Positions 1-6,896 of a stretch of DNA of 17,478 bases are shown piece by piece. Under the pieces are notes generated by a model, which saw only the letters and a program-made list of their open reading frames with translations, had not been told where the DNA came from and did not search any database. The DNA is from Actinomycetales bacterium. Its GTDB lineage: Bacteria; Actinomycetota; Actinomycetes; Actinomycetales; Beutenbergiaceae. Position numbers and translations under genes: made by a program. The stretch lies in NCBI GenBank assembly GCA_016649925.1, contig JAENWO010000010.1, forward strand, positions 1 to 17,478. Direction: 5' to 3'. How positions within the stretch are numbered: the stretch's first letter is position 1; each line of letters begins with the position of its first letter.

Positions 1-1058
1 GGCAGCGAGTACAACGCTCTGGCGACCTCGACGTGGAAGTCGCGATGCACCTTCACCCGGGTGAAGACCGGCACGTCATAAGCCGCTGGGGCGGTGAGCA
101 GGCACGGCGCCTCGACCTCGGTGAACATCTCTGCCGGCCGGGCGGCGGTGGTGCCGTGGATCCGCATCCCGGCCCGCTCGGCACACCATGCGGTGACTCG
201 GGCCTGGGCGTCGTCGAGGTCGGTGAAGGTCTCCCCAGCCCAGAAGTTGCCGCGCACGAACTGCACCGCTCGTTCGACCCGAGGCTTGTCCTGAGGGGTG
301 CGGACCCTCGCAGGGTCGGTGGCGAACCCGACGTGCTGGGCATAGTCCAACCAGCCGGCACTCAACCGTGGGTTCACCGCGTCGGCGTTGGTGACCACGG
401 CCTTGAGGTTGTCCGGGATCAGGACCTTGAAGACGCCGCCAAAGAACTCCCACGCAGCCTCACAACCGGCGATCATCGCGACCAACGTCTGGGAGTAGGT
501 CAACCACACGAACATGTGCCGCGAGAGGACAGCGGTGAAGATCAACGCGTGCACCCGACGCTTCTTCCCGGTCTCCGCATCGATGATGAATCCCATCTGG
601 GCGAAGTCGATCTGGCACTCCACCCCGGGCTCCCCATCGGCGACCCGCATCGTGGTGGACTTGACCCGAAACCCGCACCGCTCGACCGCGAACCGGTGCA
701 ACGTCCGATAGGGCACCACGCAGCCCTGCCGGGCGAGCAGCTCCTCGATCTTCACAATCGACAACGGCGGCTGACCGTCACCGCCAGCAACCCACTTCTT
801 GATCTGCTCCTCCCGGGCCAGCAGCAGACCCCACGAAGCACCATGCCCATTCGGCCGGGCCGGACGGACCGCGGCGACCACCGCACCGACCAGCACGTCG
901 GTGAGCGCCTCGACACCGGCCTCACGACACAGGCCCGCGGCCTCGGCCGCCGCGACATAACGCCGGGCGGTCTTGCGGTCCACCCCCGACCGCTCGGCGA
1001 CCTTCCGCAGACCGGCCCCCTCGAGCCAACCCCGGAGCACCTCTCGCACCTCAACCAC
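1..1058 (-). CDS. istA: IS21-family transposase IstA (3' end off the window)
   Basis: DDE-type transposase of the IS21 family, which cuts and joins the element ends together with the IstB ATPase. The gene starts at GTG 1058, preceded by GGGAGG at about 1069-1064. The 352 residues visible begin MVEVREVLRGWLEGAGLRKV, with an N-terminal helix-turn-helix (roughly residues 15-40, including VDRKTARRYV). The rve-type catalytic core follows: Asp151 in VECQIDFAQMG, Asp216 in VLIPDNLKAVV and Glu262 in DKPRVERAVQFVRGNF. The spacing fits the family. No stop is reached before position 1; full-length IstA is typically 400-500 residues, so the C-terminal part is missing here only because the window ends. 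No frameshift is visible, so the transposase may be intact. Long open frames on the plus strand over this region are shadows. Confidence 0.9.
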   Translation of the reverse strand, partial: MVEVREVLRGWLEGAGLRKVAERSGVDRKTARRYVAAAEAAGLCREAGVEALTDVLVGAVVAAVRPARPNGHGASWGLLLAREEQIKKWVAGGDGQPPLSIVKIEELLARQGCVVPYRTLHRFAVERCGFRVKSTTMRVADGEPGVECQIDFAQMGFIIDAETGKKRRVHALIFTAVLSRHMFVWLTYSQTLVAMIAGCEAAWEFFGGVFKVLIPDNLKAVVTNADAVNPRLSAGWLDYAQHVGFATDPARVRTPQDKPRVERAVQFVRGNFWAGETFTDLDDAQARVTAWCAERAGMRIHGTTAARPAEMFTEVEAPCLLTAPAAYDVPVFTRVKVHRDFHVEVARALYSL

Positions 1059-1236
1059 ACTGACCTCCCTGAATCCCACCGCTGATGACCTCCACGTCTG
1101 ACAACACAACCTGGCGATTCAACGAGCAAACTGAGGACCCATCGACAAGGCGCGCCGGGTGGTCCCATAACTGGCAATCCAAGTGGTCCCGTGACCTTGG
1201 CAGAAAACCATTCAGCACCGTCCCATGCTCATGGCA
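1..1236 (-). mobile_element. IS21-family insertion sequence, left part only
   Basis: This is the istA-proximal end of an IS21-family element, entering from the window's left edge on the minus strand. The support is an IstA-type DDE transposase gene with its own ribosome site, plus three related repeats (1162-1237) between the gene start and the element end; multiple end repeats are typical of IS21 elements. The outer end is placed at about 1236 because the outermost repeat read on the minus strand would begin 5'-TGCCATGAGC, and IS21 ends normally start with TG. The helper ATPase istB and the other end must lie beyond position 1. The junction is inferred, since the target duplication cannot be seen. 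Confidence 0.75.
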
Positions 1237-1237
1237 G
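1162..1237. repeat. Three IS21-type end repeats
   Basis: Three related direct repeats lie between istA and the element end: GTCCCATAACTGGCA at 1162-1176, GTCCCGTGACCTTGGCAG at 1186-1203 and GTCCCATGCTCATGGCAG at 1220-1237. The last two match at 14 of 18 positions. Clustered repeats near the termini are characteristic of IS21 elements and are thought to bind the transposase. The outermost copy marks the approximate element boundary. Confidence 0.6.
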
Positions 1238-2050
1238 GCGACACTCCTCGTTCGGCAGCGGGATGTCGGTGCGGGAGTGCTGCTGCGCCGCGCGGCCTTC
1301 CTCACCGTCCTCGGGGTGGCGCTCGCCCTTGCGGGCTGGAGCGACCTGATCCTCGTCTTCTACGGGGTCCTCTTCGTCCTGGCGGTGCTGCTGGTCAGAC
1401 TCAGTGACCGAATGCTCCTCGCCGTCGCGCTGCTGGTGGCCGTGCCGGGGGTGCTGCGTCTCGCGATGAACCCGTCGGCTGACGACACACTCACCAACGT
1501 GCTGCTCGTTCTCGGCGAGATGGTCCCGCTGTTCTGTGTGGGACTGGTTGTCGGACGCCGTGACCTCACCGATCGCTCCCTCGTACGCGCGGTGACCGGC
1601 TTGGGCGCCCTGCTGGCGGTCCCCGGCCTCGTCGTCCTGGCGCTCGAGGGCGGTCTCGGCGGCCTCGGCGGCCTCGACGTGGCGAAGGTGAACGGCCCCA
1701 TCGAGCCGGTCGCCGCGCTGGTGTCGACCACCGGTCTGTGCCTGCTGCTGTTGGCAGCGTGCCTCAGGTGGGTGCCTCGCGAGGCCGGCAGATGGTCACC
1801 GCTGGTGGTGGCGGGCGGCATGCCGCTCTCGGCCTACGTCGGTCACGCCCTGCTGTTCCCACTGCTCGCGCGCGTCACCGACTGGAGGCTGGGGGTCGCC
1901 ACCGTCGTAGCGGTCGCGTACCTCGCCGTGGTCGTGTTGGCGGCCACTCCCTGGCGTCGGCGGCGCGGGAGCGGCCCGGTCGAGGCACTGATGCGCCGCG
2001 TAAGCGGTCCGCGCCGTGCCGCCGTGACGGCCCGCGCCAGGGGCCGCTGA
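1237..2050 (+). pseudogene. 5'-truncated polytopic membrane protein (DUF418/acyltransferase-like), cut by the IS
   Basis: From the predicted IS junction an open frame runs to TGA 2048-2050 and encodes about 270 residues. They are rich in hydrophobic helices, roughly at residues 21-33, 35-54 and 58-74 of the fragment, with several more before the basic C-terminus (PWRRRRGSG). Features such as an LVRQRD...LLRRAAFLTVLGVAL stretch, WSDLILVFYGVL and a late GGMPLSAYVGHALLFPLL helix resemble DUF418/YeiB-like or related acyltransferase-type membrane proteins. The expected N-terminal portion with the first helices is absent, because upstream the frame runs into IS sequence. The frame stays technically open back to 1085, but those residues come from the IS end and are not a genuine N-terminus. 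Family assignment is by eye; truncation is the firmer part of the call. Confidence 0.6.
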
Positions 2051-2161
2051 GGCAGGAGTCAGACCCCGCACTGGTGGCCATCGCCGCTGAGCTGGATGAC
2101 GCCGATCTTGCCCCTCGGGCGTTGCTTCGCATCTGCTTGCCGACATGACCGAGCGGATCGG

Positions 2162-2175
2162 GGCACGATCGTGCC
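2162..2175. repeat. 14-bp perfect palindrome
   Basis: GGCACGATCGTGCC is a perfect 14-bp palindrome in the otherwise empty stretch after the membrane-protein fragment. It could be a protein-binding site, but no gene start lies close by and no second copy was seen in the window, so its role is unknown. Confidence 0.35.
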
Positions 2176-2348
2176 GATCAGTTGGGGTTCCTTGACGGGT
2201 ACTGCGGCCACGGTCCTCGAAACCCAACTTCTTGTAGAACTCCGAGGTGCGGGACTGGTCCTTGCTGAACGGAGCGATCTGCAGCGTCTTGAAGATGCTC
2301 CCGCCACGCGGTCTGGCTCATGCGCTGGCGCCTGCATCGGCATGAGCG

Positions 2349-2365
2349 GGCGCCTTCGGGGCGCC
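2349..2365. repeat. GC hairpin GGCGCC-TTCGG-GGCGCC
   Basis: A perfect 6-bp GC stem closes a 5-nt loop. No T-run follows on either strand. It may contribute to transcription stopping upstream of the catabolic operon, or may be incidental in GC-rich DNA. Confidence 0.25.
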
Positions 2366-2392
2366 GCCGACATGCGGCCGAATGAGGCACCC

Positions 2393-2412
2393 CCGGATCA
2401 CGACTGATCCGG
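2393..2412. terminator. Possible terminator-like hairpin
   Basis: CCGGATCA and TGATCCGG form a perfect 8-bp stem with a CGAC tetraloop. There is no U-tract, as is common in actinobacterial terminators. It lies about 230 bp upstream of the catabolic promoter and could insulate it from read-through out of the left region. The structure is seen directly; the function is inference. Confidence 0.35.
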
Positions 2413-2640
2413 ACTGCTCCACGTCCTCCCCATGGAGGCGTCGACTGGCTCAGCGCGACTGAGGCGCCGTCACACGGTGCAGTCGCTGTTGTGCAGGGCG
2501 GCATTGCGTCCAGGAGTACTGATGACGGGTTCGGCCGCTGTTTCGCAGGTGCCCCAAGGAGCCTGCAGTTCTGAAGCCCGCTTGCAACGCCGCGCTCCGC
2601 AACTCGGATCGGCTGGCTTCCCATTCCGTTGGTGTGATCC

Positions 2641-2669
2641 TTGACACGCAGAGATCGAGCATCTACATT
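2641..2669 (+). promoter_or_regulatory. Sigma70-type promoter of the transporter/hydroxylase operon
   Basis: A perfect -35 box TTGACA (2641-2646) is separated by exactly 17 bp from TACATT (2664-2669), a good -10 box. Transcription would begin near 2676, leaving a leader of about 40 nt before the GTG at 2717. The palindromic operator at 2677-2692 begins right at the predicted start point. A bound repressor there would block initiation or escape. Confidence 0.7.
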
Positions 2670-2676
2670 CGTCATC

Positions 2677-2692
2677 AATCGATTATCGATTA
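2677..2692. promoter_or_regulatory. Palindromic operator, copy 1 (AATCGATTATCGATTA)
   Basis: Two ATCGAT hexamers separated by one base give the 13-mer ATCGATTATCGAT at 2678-2690. Its exact reverse complement occurs at 11835-11847, in front of the second catabolic operon. The site sits at the predicted transcription start of the 2717 operon. Short interrupted palindromes of this size are usual for GntR/FCD regulators, and one is encoded at 10134-10805. Assignment to that protein is inference. Confidence 0.65.
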
Positions 2693-2716
2693 GATGGTTC
2701 GCGATCAGGAGGCCCC

Positions 2717-3571
2717 GTGTCATCCCCCTCAATCGGTCAGTACGACGAGAAGACTGTGGACCCGTTCATCCGCGTTCGTGACCTGTCGAAGTCTTTCCGG
2801 GCGAAAACGACCATCACTCACGCGCTGGACAGCACGAGCTTCGACCTTCAGCAGGGTGAGTTTCTGTCGGTGGTGGGCCCGAGTGGCTGCGGCAAGTCGA
2901 CGCTCCTCATGCTGGTTAGCGGGCTCACCTCGCCGACTACGGGCACGGTCGAGATCGGTGGTCGCCAAGTGACCTCACCGATCAGCGATGTAGGAATCGC
3001 CTTCCAGGAGGACCTGCTGCTCGAGTGGCACTCCACGCTCGACAACATCCTCATGCAGGGAGCGTTCCGCGGCGTCTCCAAGCGAAGCCTGCGCGACCGT
3101 GCCACGGAGTTGCTCGACATGGTCGGCCTCGCCGAGTTCGCCGACAAGTACCCCCATGAGCTCTCAGGCGGAATGCGACAGCGGGCGTCCATCTGCCGCG
3201 CTCTGGTCCACAAGCCTCCACTCCTCCTCATGGACGAGCCCTTCGGGGCCCTCGATGCGATGACACGCGACCAAATGGCACTCGACATCCAGGATCTATT
3301 GGCCGGGACGAACACCACCGTCCTGTTCATCACCCACAGCATCGCGGAGGCCGTAATGCTCTCCGACAGGGTCCTCGTCTTCGGCCCGCCACCCGGAAAC
3401 ATCGTCGATGAGCTTGTCGTCGACCTGCCACGTCCCCGCCACCTATCGGTACGCGAAACGCCGGAGTTCGCCGCCTTCTCCGGCCGAATCCGATCACGGC
3501 TCGAGGCCATGGGCGTGATTCGGGACCGGACGGCTTGGGCCTCCGGAACCGCGAGCGCGGAAAGGAACTGA
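2717..3571 (+). CDS. ABC transporter ATP-binding protein (nitrate/taurine/sulfonate type)
   Basis: Cytoplasmic ATPase that powers an importer of the SsuB/TauB/NrtD group, 284 residues, normal length plus a short C-terminal tail. Every motif is present: Walker A GPSGCGKST (54-62), Q-loop Gln97, signature LSGGMRQ (149-155), Walker B LLLMDEP (169-175), D-loop ALD (178-180) and switch His207. The start is GTG 2717, chosen because AGGAGG (2707-2712) lies just upstream. It is the first gene of a seven-gene operon, and the permease gene begins one base after its stop. In this ABC group the ATPase does not reveal the substrate; linkage to a molybdenum hydroxylase and hydrolases suggests it imports the compound they degrade. 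Confidence 0.93.
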   Translation: MSSPSIGQYDEKTVDPFIRVRDLSKSFRAKTTITHALDSTSFDLQQGEFLSVVGPSGCGKSTLLMLVSGLTSPTTGTVEIGGRQVTSPISDVGIAFQEDLLLEWHSTLDNILMQGAFRGVSKRSLRDRATELLDMVGLAEFADKYPHELSGGMRQRASICRALVHKPPLLLMDEPFGALDAMTRDQMALDIQDLLAGTNTTVLFITHSIAEAVMLSDRVLVFGPPPGNIVDELVVDLPRPRHLSVRETPEFAAFSGRIRSRLEAMGVIRDRTAWASGTASAERN

Positions 3572-3572
3572 A

Positions 3573-4448
3573 GTGGTGACCGAGATCATCAAGCCGACCG
3601 AGCCGGGTTCTACCTCCGGTCCCGTCCCCGCCCGTCGCCAGCGCATGGAGCAGATCAAGAGCCCTCGAGACCTGTGGCTGTGGCCGCGAGAGTTCGGCCT
3701 CTACATGCTGCCGGTGGTGATGCTGCTACTCGTGTGGGAAGCGGCCACTCACGTCTTCGGTATCCAACGTTTCCTCCTGCCTCGCCCAGGAGATGTTCTC
3801 TCCACCCTTTGGGAGAAGCGGGAGATTCTCCTCGACGAGAGTTGGGTGACGTTCCAGGAAAGTCTGCTGGGCTTCCTCCTGGCCGTGGCCGTCGCGGTCC
3901 CAGTCGCCGTCCTGCTCACCTTCTCCAAGATCGCCGCACGGACGATCTACCCCGTCCTGGTGATCTCACAAGTCATTCCGAAGGTCGCAGTGGCGCCGCT
4001 ACTGGTGGTTTGGATGGGCTTCGGGGTCGCTCCCAAGATTCTGTTGGCGTTCCTCGTGGCGTTTTTCCCCATCGTGGTCAACACCGCAACCGGACTCAAC
4101 AACCTCGAACCGAAGATGATCCATCTGGCGCGATCCATGGGGGCCTCGACCTGGCAGACCTTCGTGTACTTCCGACTCCCGAGCTCCCTTCCGATCTTCT
4201 TCGCAGGTCTCAAGGTGGGGGTCACGTTTGCTGTCATCGGCGCCCTCGTCGGCGAATTCGTAGGTGCGGGAAGCGGCCTCGGCCACCTCACTGTCATCGC
4301 CATGGGCAGCCTCAACACCGAGCTGGTTTTCGCCAGCATCATCGTCATGGCCGCCATCGGGGTCGCCATGTACGTCGCGATCGAGATCCTCGAGCGTCTG
4401 CTCGTTCCATGGAGCCGGTCCCGACGCTTGGAGCAGATGGGCGGCTGA
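3573..4448 (+). CDS. ABC transporter permease (SsuC/TauC type)
   Basis: Inner-membrane permease of the nitrate/sulfonate/taurine importer group (binding-protein-dependent transport family), 291 residues. After a hydrophilic tail of about 40 residues there are roughly six membrane helices, near 42-60, 98-118, 125-150, 155-172, 212-232 and 250-275. The cytoplasmic EAA loop that docks on the ATPase is LARSMGASTWQTFVYFRLP, at about 185-203. The start could be GTG 3573 or the adjacent GTG 3576; AAAGGAA at 3561-3567 supports either. It is tightly linked to the ATPase gene and followed, after 75 nt, by the binding-protein gene. It should function as a homodimer, since only one permease gene is present. 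Confidence 0.93.
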   Translation: MVTEIIKPTEPGSTSGPVPARRQRMEQIKSPRDLWLWPREFGLYMLPVVMLLLVWEAATHVFGIQRFLLPRPGDVLSTLWEKREILLDESWVTFQESLLGFLLAVAVAVPVAVLLTFSKIAARTIYPVLVISQVIPKVAVAPLLVVWMGFGVAPKILLAFLVAFFPIVVNTATGLNNLEPKMIHLARSMGASTWQTFVYFRLPSSLPIFFAGLKVGVTFAVIGALVGEFVGAGSGLGHLTVIAMGSLNTELVFASIIVMAAIGVAMYVAIEILERLLVPWSRSRRLEQMGG

Positions 4449-4523
4449 CACCACGCACGTTTCACCATCAGAGGCCCCGCTCGGTGCGGAGCACCCGGCA
4501 GCACCACCACAGAAAGTTGTGAC

Positions 4524-5534
4524 ATGACCAGAACACGAGCCTTAACCACCAGGAACGCGAGTCTCCTCGCGGTAGCCGTTGTCACCTCCAGCCTCCTAGC
4601 GGCTTGCTCGAACGAAGAAGAAGTGCCTGAAGGGAGCGAGGCAGTCTCTGTTCGGCTGAACGTCGACGCCACCGGCACGCATGCGCCCTTCCTGCTGGCC
4701 AAGGCCAACGGCTGGTACGAGGACGAAGGCCTCGCGGTCAAGTTCGGCGAGGGCAACGGATCCGACTCCACAGTTGCCCTGATCGACGCGGGCGACGACG
4801 ACATCGGGATTGCTGGCTTCGACGCGGTTGCCGTGCTTCGGAGCAAAGGCGCCGCCGTCAAAGTCGTCGGTGGGTGGGAACAGCGCAGTCCGCTGGCCAT
4901 CGTGACCGCCGAGGAGAGCGAGATCCAGGAGCCAACCGACCTCGAAGGCGCCACTGTGGTCATGGACCAGGGAGACATCCCACTGTTCGAGGCCTACGCC
5001 TCCCGAGCGGGCATCGACGCGAGCGCCGTGGACACCGTGACCATGACCGAGGCGGCGCAGTCAGCGGCCCTCGCCGCCGGCCGGATCGACGGCATCCTGG
5101 GATGGACCACCTATCACTCGCCCCAGGTGGCCAAGCTCACCGGCGGTGTGCAGACGATCCTGTGGTCCGACTCCGACTTCGAGCTCATGAACCTCGGAAT
5201 CATCGCGAATGATGACACGATCGCCAACGACTCCGACATGCTGTGCGGATTCGTTCGTGCGTCGTACAAGGGTCTCGAGGCTGCCCAGGAGGACCCGGAC
5301 GGCGCCATCGACGCCCTGGTCGAGGAGTTCCCCAACCTCGACCCCGAAATCGCGAAGGGTCAGCTGGTCAACATGTTCGAGCTCCTCGTCACCGACGACA
5401 CCGAGGGCAAGCCGCTCGGCTGGGTCGCCGAGAGCGACATCGCCGAAGGGGTGGAGATCCTGTCCGAGGCCGGCAACCCCATCGAGGCCGAGCCGGCCGA
5501 CCTCTTCGACAACTCCTGCTACCCGGATGCCTGA
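4524..5534 (+). CDS. ABC transporter substrate-binding lipoprotein (NMT1/THI5-like)
   Basis: Extracytoplasmic solute receptor of the importer, 336 residues. The N-terminus has basic residues, a hydrophobic stretch and a lipobox LAAC with the lipidated cysteine at 28, so it should be anchored to the outer face of the membrane. The mature part fits the NMT1/SsuA-like periplasmic-binding fold: APFLLAKANGWYEDEGLAV, then a GxGSDSTVALIDAGDDDIGIAG segment and a late helical lobe. Relatives bind taurine, sulfonates, nitrate or pyrimidine precursors; the ligand cannot be read from the sequence. The start is ATG 4524, and the ribosome site is weak (AGAAAG). Its stop overlaps the start of the FAD-subunit gene by 8 nt, coupling transport to the first enzyme. 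Confidence 0.92.
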   Translation: MTRTRALTTRNASLLAVAVVTSSLLAACSNEEEVPEGSEAVSVRLNVDATGTHAPFLLAKANGWYEDEGLAVKFGEGNGSDSTVALIDAGDDDIGIAGFDAVAVLRSKGAAVKVVGGWEQRSPLAIVTAEESEIQEPTDLEGATVVMDQGDIPLFEAYASRAGIDASAVDTVTMTEAAQSAALAAGRIDGILGWTTYHSPQVAKLTGGVQTILWSDSDFELMNLGIIANDDTIANDSDMLCGFVRASYKGLEAAQEDPDGAIDALVEEFPNLDPEIAKGQLVNMFELLVTDDTEGKPLGWVAESDIAEGVEILSEAGNPIEAEPADLFDNSCYPDA

Positions 5535-6426
5535 CGGATCGACAGAGCAACGGGTCCTCGCCGGGCCGGCGGTAGGTGCTGCAGAGTTCACCTACCACCG
5601 GCCCGGTTCCCCCCAGGAGGTCGACGACCTCCTGGCGCAACACCGCGGTGTTGCCCGCGTTCTCGCGGGCGGCACTGATCTCCTTGTCCAGATTCGCAGT
5701 GCGGCCCGACGTCCCGCCCATGTGATCGACATCGCCGATCTGTCCGCAGTCCGTGGCGTCAGCTTCGACGGCGGCCGGCTGCGGGTGGGGGCGGCCACCC
5801 AGCTCTGGGAGATAGAGGCTCACCCCGTCGTCCGGAAGCGCTTTGCCGCCTTGCGCGAAGCGGTCCGCTGCGTGGGCTCGCTCCAGATCCAGAACCGAGC
5901 AACTCTGGTTGGCAATGTCTGCAACGCCTCTCCCGCCGCTGACACCGGACCCGCCCTGCTCGTGTACGACGCGCAGGTGGGCGTCCGATCCGTCCGAGGC
6001 AATCGAGAGGTGGGATTGGCTGAGTTCTGGCTGGGGCCCGGCCAGACCGCTCTCGAGCCGGACGAGTGGGTCGAGCACGTCACGCTGCAAGACCAAGGCA
6101 GGCACGGCTCGGCCTACGTGAAGCTGGGCCGCACCCGCGGTGTCGACCTCGCCCTTGTCGGGGTGGCGGCTCTCGCCAGGAGAGGCGGCGTTCGGCTTGC
6201 GTGTGCCTCGCTGGCGCCGACGATCCGCCGACTCGCTGCGGTGGAAGACCTGCTGTCCGGCGATGAGTCTCCGGGTGAGGAACAGGTGGCGGAGGCGGTC
6301 GGCGCCGACGTGAGCCCTATCAGCGACCTGCGGGCCAGTGCCCGCTACCGGCTCGCCATGACGGGTGTCTGCATCCGGCGGGCCAACGAGACCGCCGGCC
6401 GTCGCTGGGAGGAGCGCAACGCATGA
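5527..6426 (+). CDS. Molybdenum hydroxylase FAD-binding (medium) subunit
   Basis: FAD subunit of a xanthine dehydrogenase/CO dehydrogenase-family enzyme (CoxM/XdhB-like), 299 residues, normal for a separate medium subunit. It passes electrons from the iron-sulfur subunit to an acceptor. Both FAD motifs are visible: AGGTDLLVQ (47-55) and VGNVCNASPAAD (128-139). The CO-dehydrogenase FAD C-terminal domain follows, with KLGRTRGVDLALVGVAAL. The start is ATG 5527, which overlaps the end of the lipoprotein gene by 8 nt. The frame is open further upstream, but that part is a shadow of the lipoprotein gene. The stop overlaps the next start in ATGA. The order medium-small-large is the same as in cox operons. 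Confidence 0.93.
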   Translation: MPDGSTEQRVLAGPAVGAAEFTYHRPGSPQEVDDLLAQHRGVARVLAGGTDLLVQIRSAARRPAHVIDIADLSAVRGVSFDGGRLRVGAATQLWEIEAHPVVRKRFAALREAVRCVGSLQIQNRATLVGNVCNASPAADTGPALLVYDAQVGVRSVRGNREVGLAEFWLGPGQTALEPDEWVEHVTLQDQGRHGSAYVKLGRTRGVDLALVGVAALARRGGVRLACASLAPTIRRLAAVEDLLSGDESPGEEQVAEAVGADVSPISDLRASARYRLAMTGVCIRRANETAGRRWEERNA

Positions 6427-6896
6427 GAGCGACCCTGGTCCACAGAATCACCGTCAATGGCGTGCTCCGCGAGGTGTCCGTTCCCCCATCCACGACCCTG
6501 CTGGCCGCACTACGCGAACAATGTGGCCTCACCGGGACGAAGTTCAACTGCGAGCAGGGAGAGTGCGGAGCCTGCACCGTGCTGATGGACGAGTTGCCGG
6601 TCAATACCTGCCTGGTGCTCGCTGCCTCGGCCGACGGCCACGACGTCGTGACAGTGGAGGGCATCGATGGCCCAGGGCCTAGCGTGGTTCAGCAGGCGAT
6701 CATGGCCACCGACGCCTCGCAGTGCGGGTACTGCACTCCCGGCATGGTGGTGTCGGCCACCGCCCTGATCGCACGGTGCCCCAAGCCCACCCGCGAGGAC
6801 GTCGACGAGGCGATCTCGGGCAACTACTGTCGGTGCACGGGTTATGAGTCCATCATCACGGCCATCGAGCAAGCGGCACAGGCGAGGTCGGAATGA
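6423..6896 (+). CDS. Molybdenum hydroxylase [2Fe-2S] (small) subunit
   Basis: Iron-sulfur subunit (CoxS/XdhC-type), 157 residues, the usual length. The plant-ferredoxin-like N-terminal domain holds one cluster through Cys43, Cys48, Cys51 and Cys63 (CEQGECGAC...C). The helical C-terminal domain holds the second through Cys101, Cys104, Cys136 and Cys138 (CGYC...CRC). All eight ligands are present, so the electron path from molybdenum to FAD should be complete. The start ATG 6423 overlaps the FAD-subunit stop by 4 nt, and the stop overlaps the large-subunit start by 4 nt, which indicates translational coupling and equal subunit supply. Confidence 0.96.
   Translation: MRATLVHRITVNGVLREVSVPPSTTLLAALREQCGLTGTKFNCEQGECGACTVLMDELPVNTCLVLAASADGHDVVTVEGIDGPGPSVVQQAIMATDASQCGYCTPGMVVSATALIARCPKPTREDVDEAISGNYCRCTGYESIITAIEQAAQARSE

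Larger units (their letters stand above)
2051..2640. other. 590-nt stretch with no confident gene; hairpins and possible decayed coding remnant
   Basis: No frame on either strand looks like a complete gene. On the minus strand, around 2205-2310, one frame reads SIFKTLQIAPFSKDQSRTSE followed by FYKKLGFEDRG. An adjacent frame around 2060-2220 reads AVPVKEPQLIGTIVP and ends GKIGVIQLSGDGHQCGV before a stop. Together they look like pieces of one protein split by frameshifts, but I do not recognise the family. Several inverted repeats, listed separately, lie within the stretch. It separates the IS-damaged gene from the catabolic promoter and is probably eroded junction DNA. Confidence 0.4.

Noticed and set aside
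33..1085. Long open frame on the plus strand
   Set aside because: Its product is low-complexity and matches nothing; the minus strand over the same bases encodes a clear IstA with catalytic Asp, Asp and Glu.
1085..1236. Upstream extension of the membrane-protein frame
   Set aside because: The extra residues come from the IS21 end and its repeats, so they are not a real N-terminus.
3947..4978. 343-codon minus-strand open frame over the permease and lipoprotein genes
   Set aside because: It is a shadow of two well-supported plus-strand genes and has no recognisable domain.
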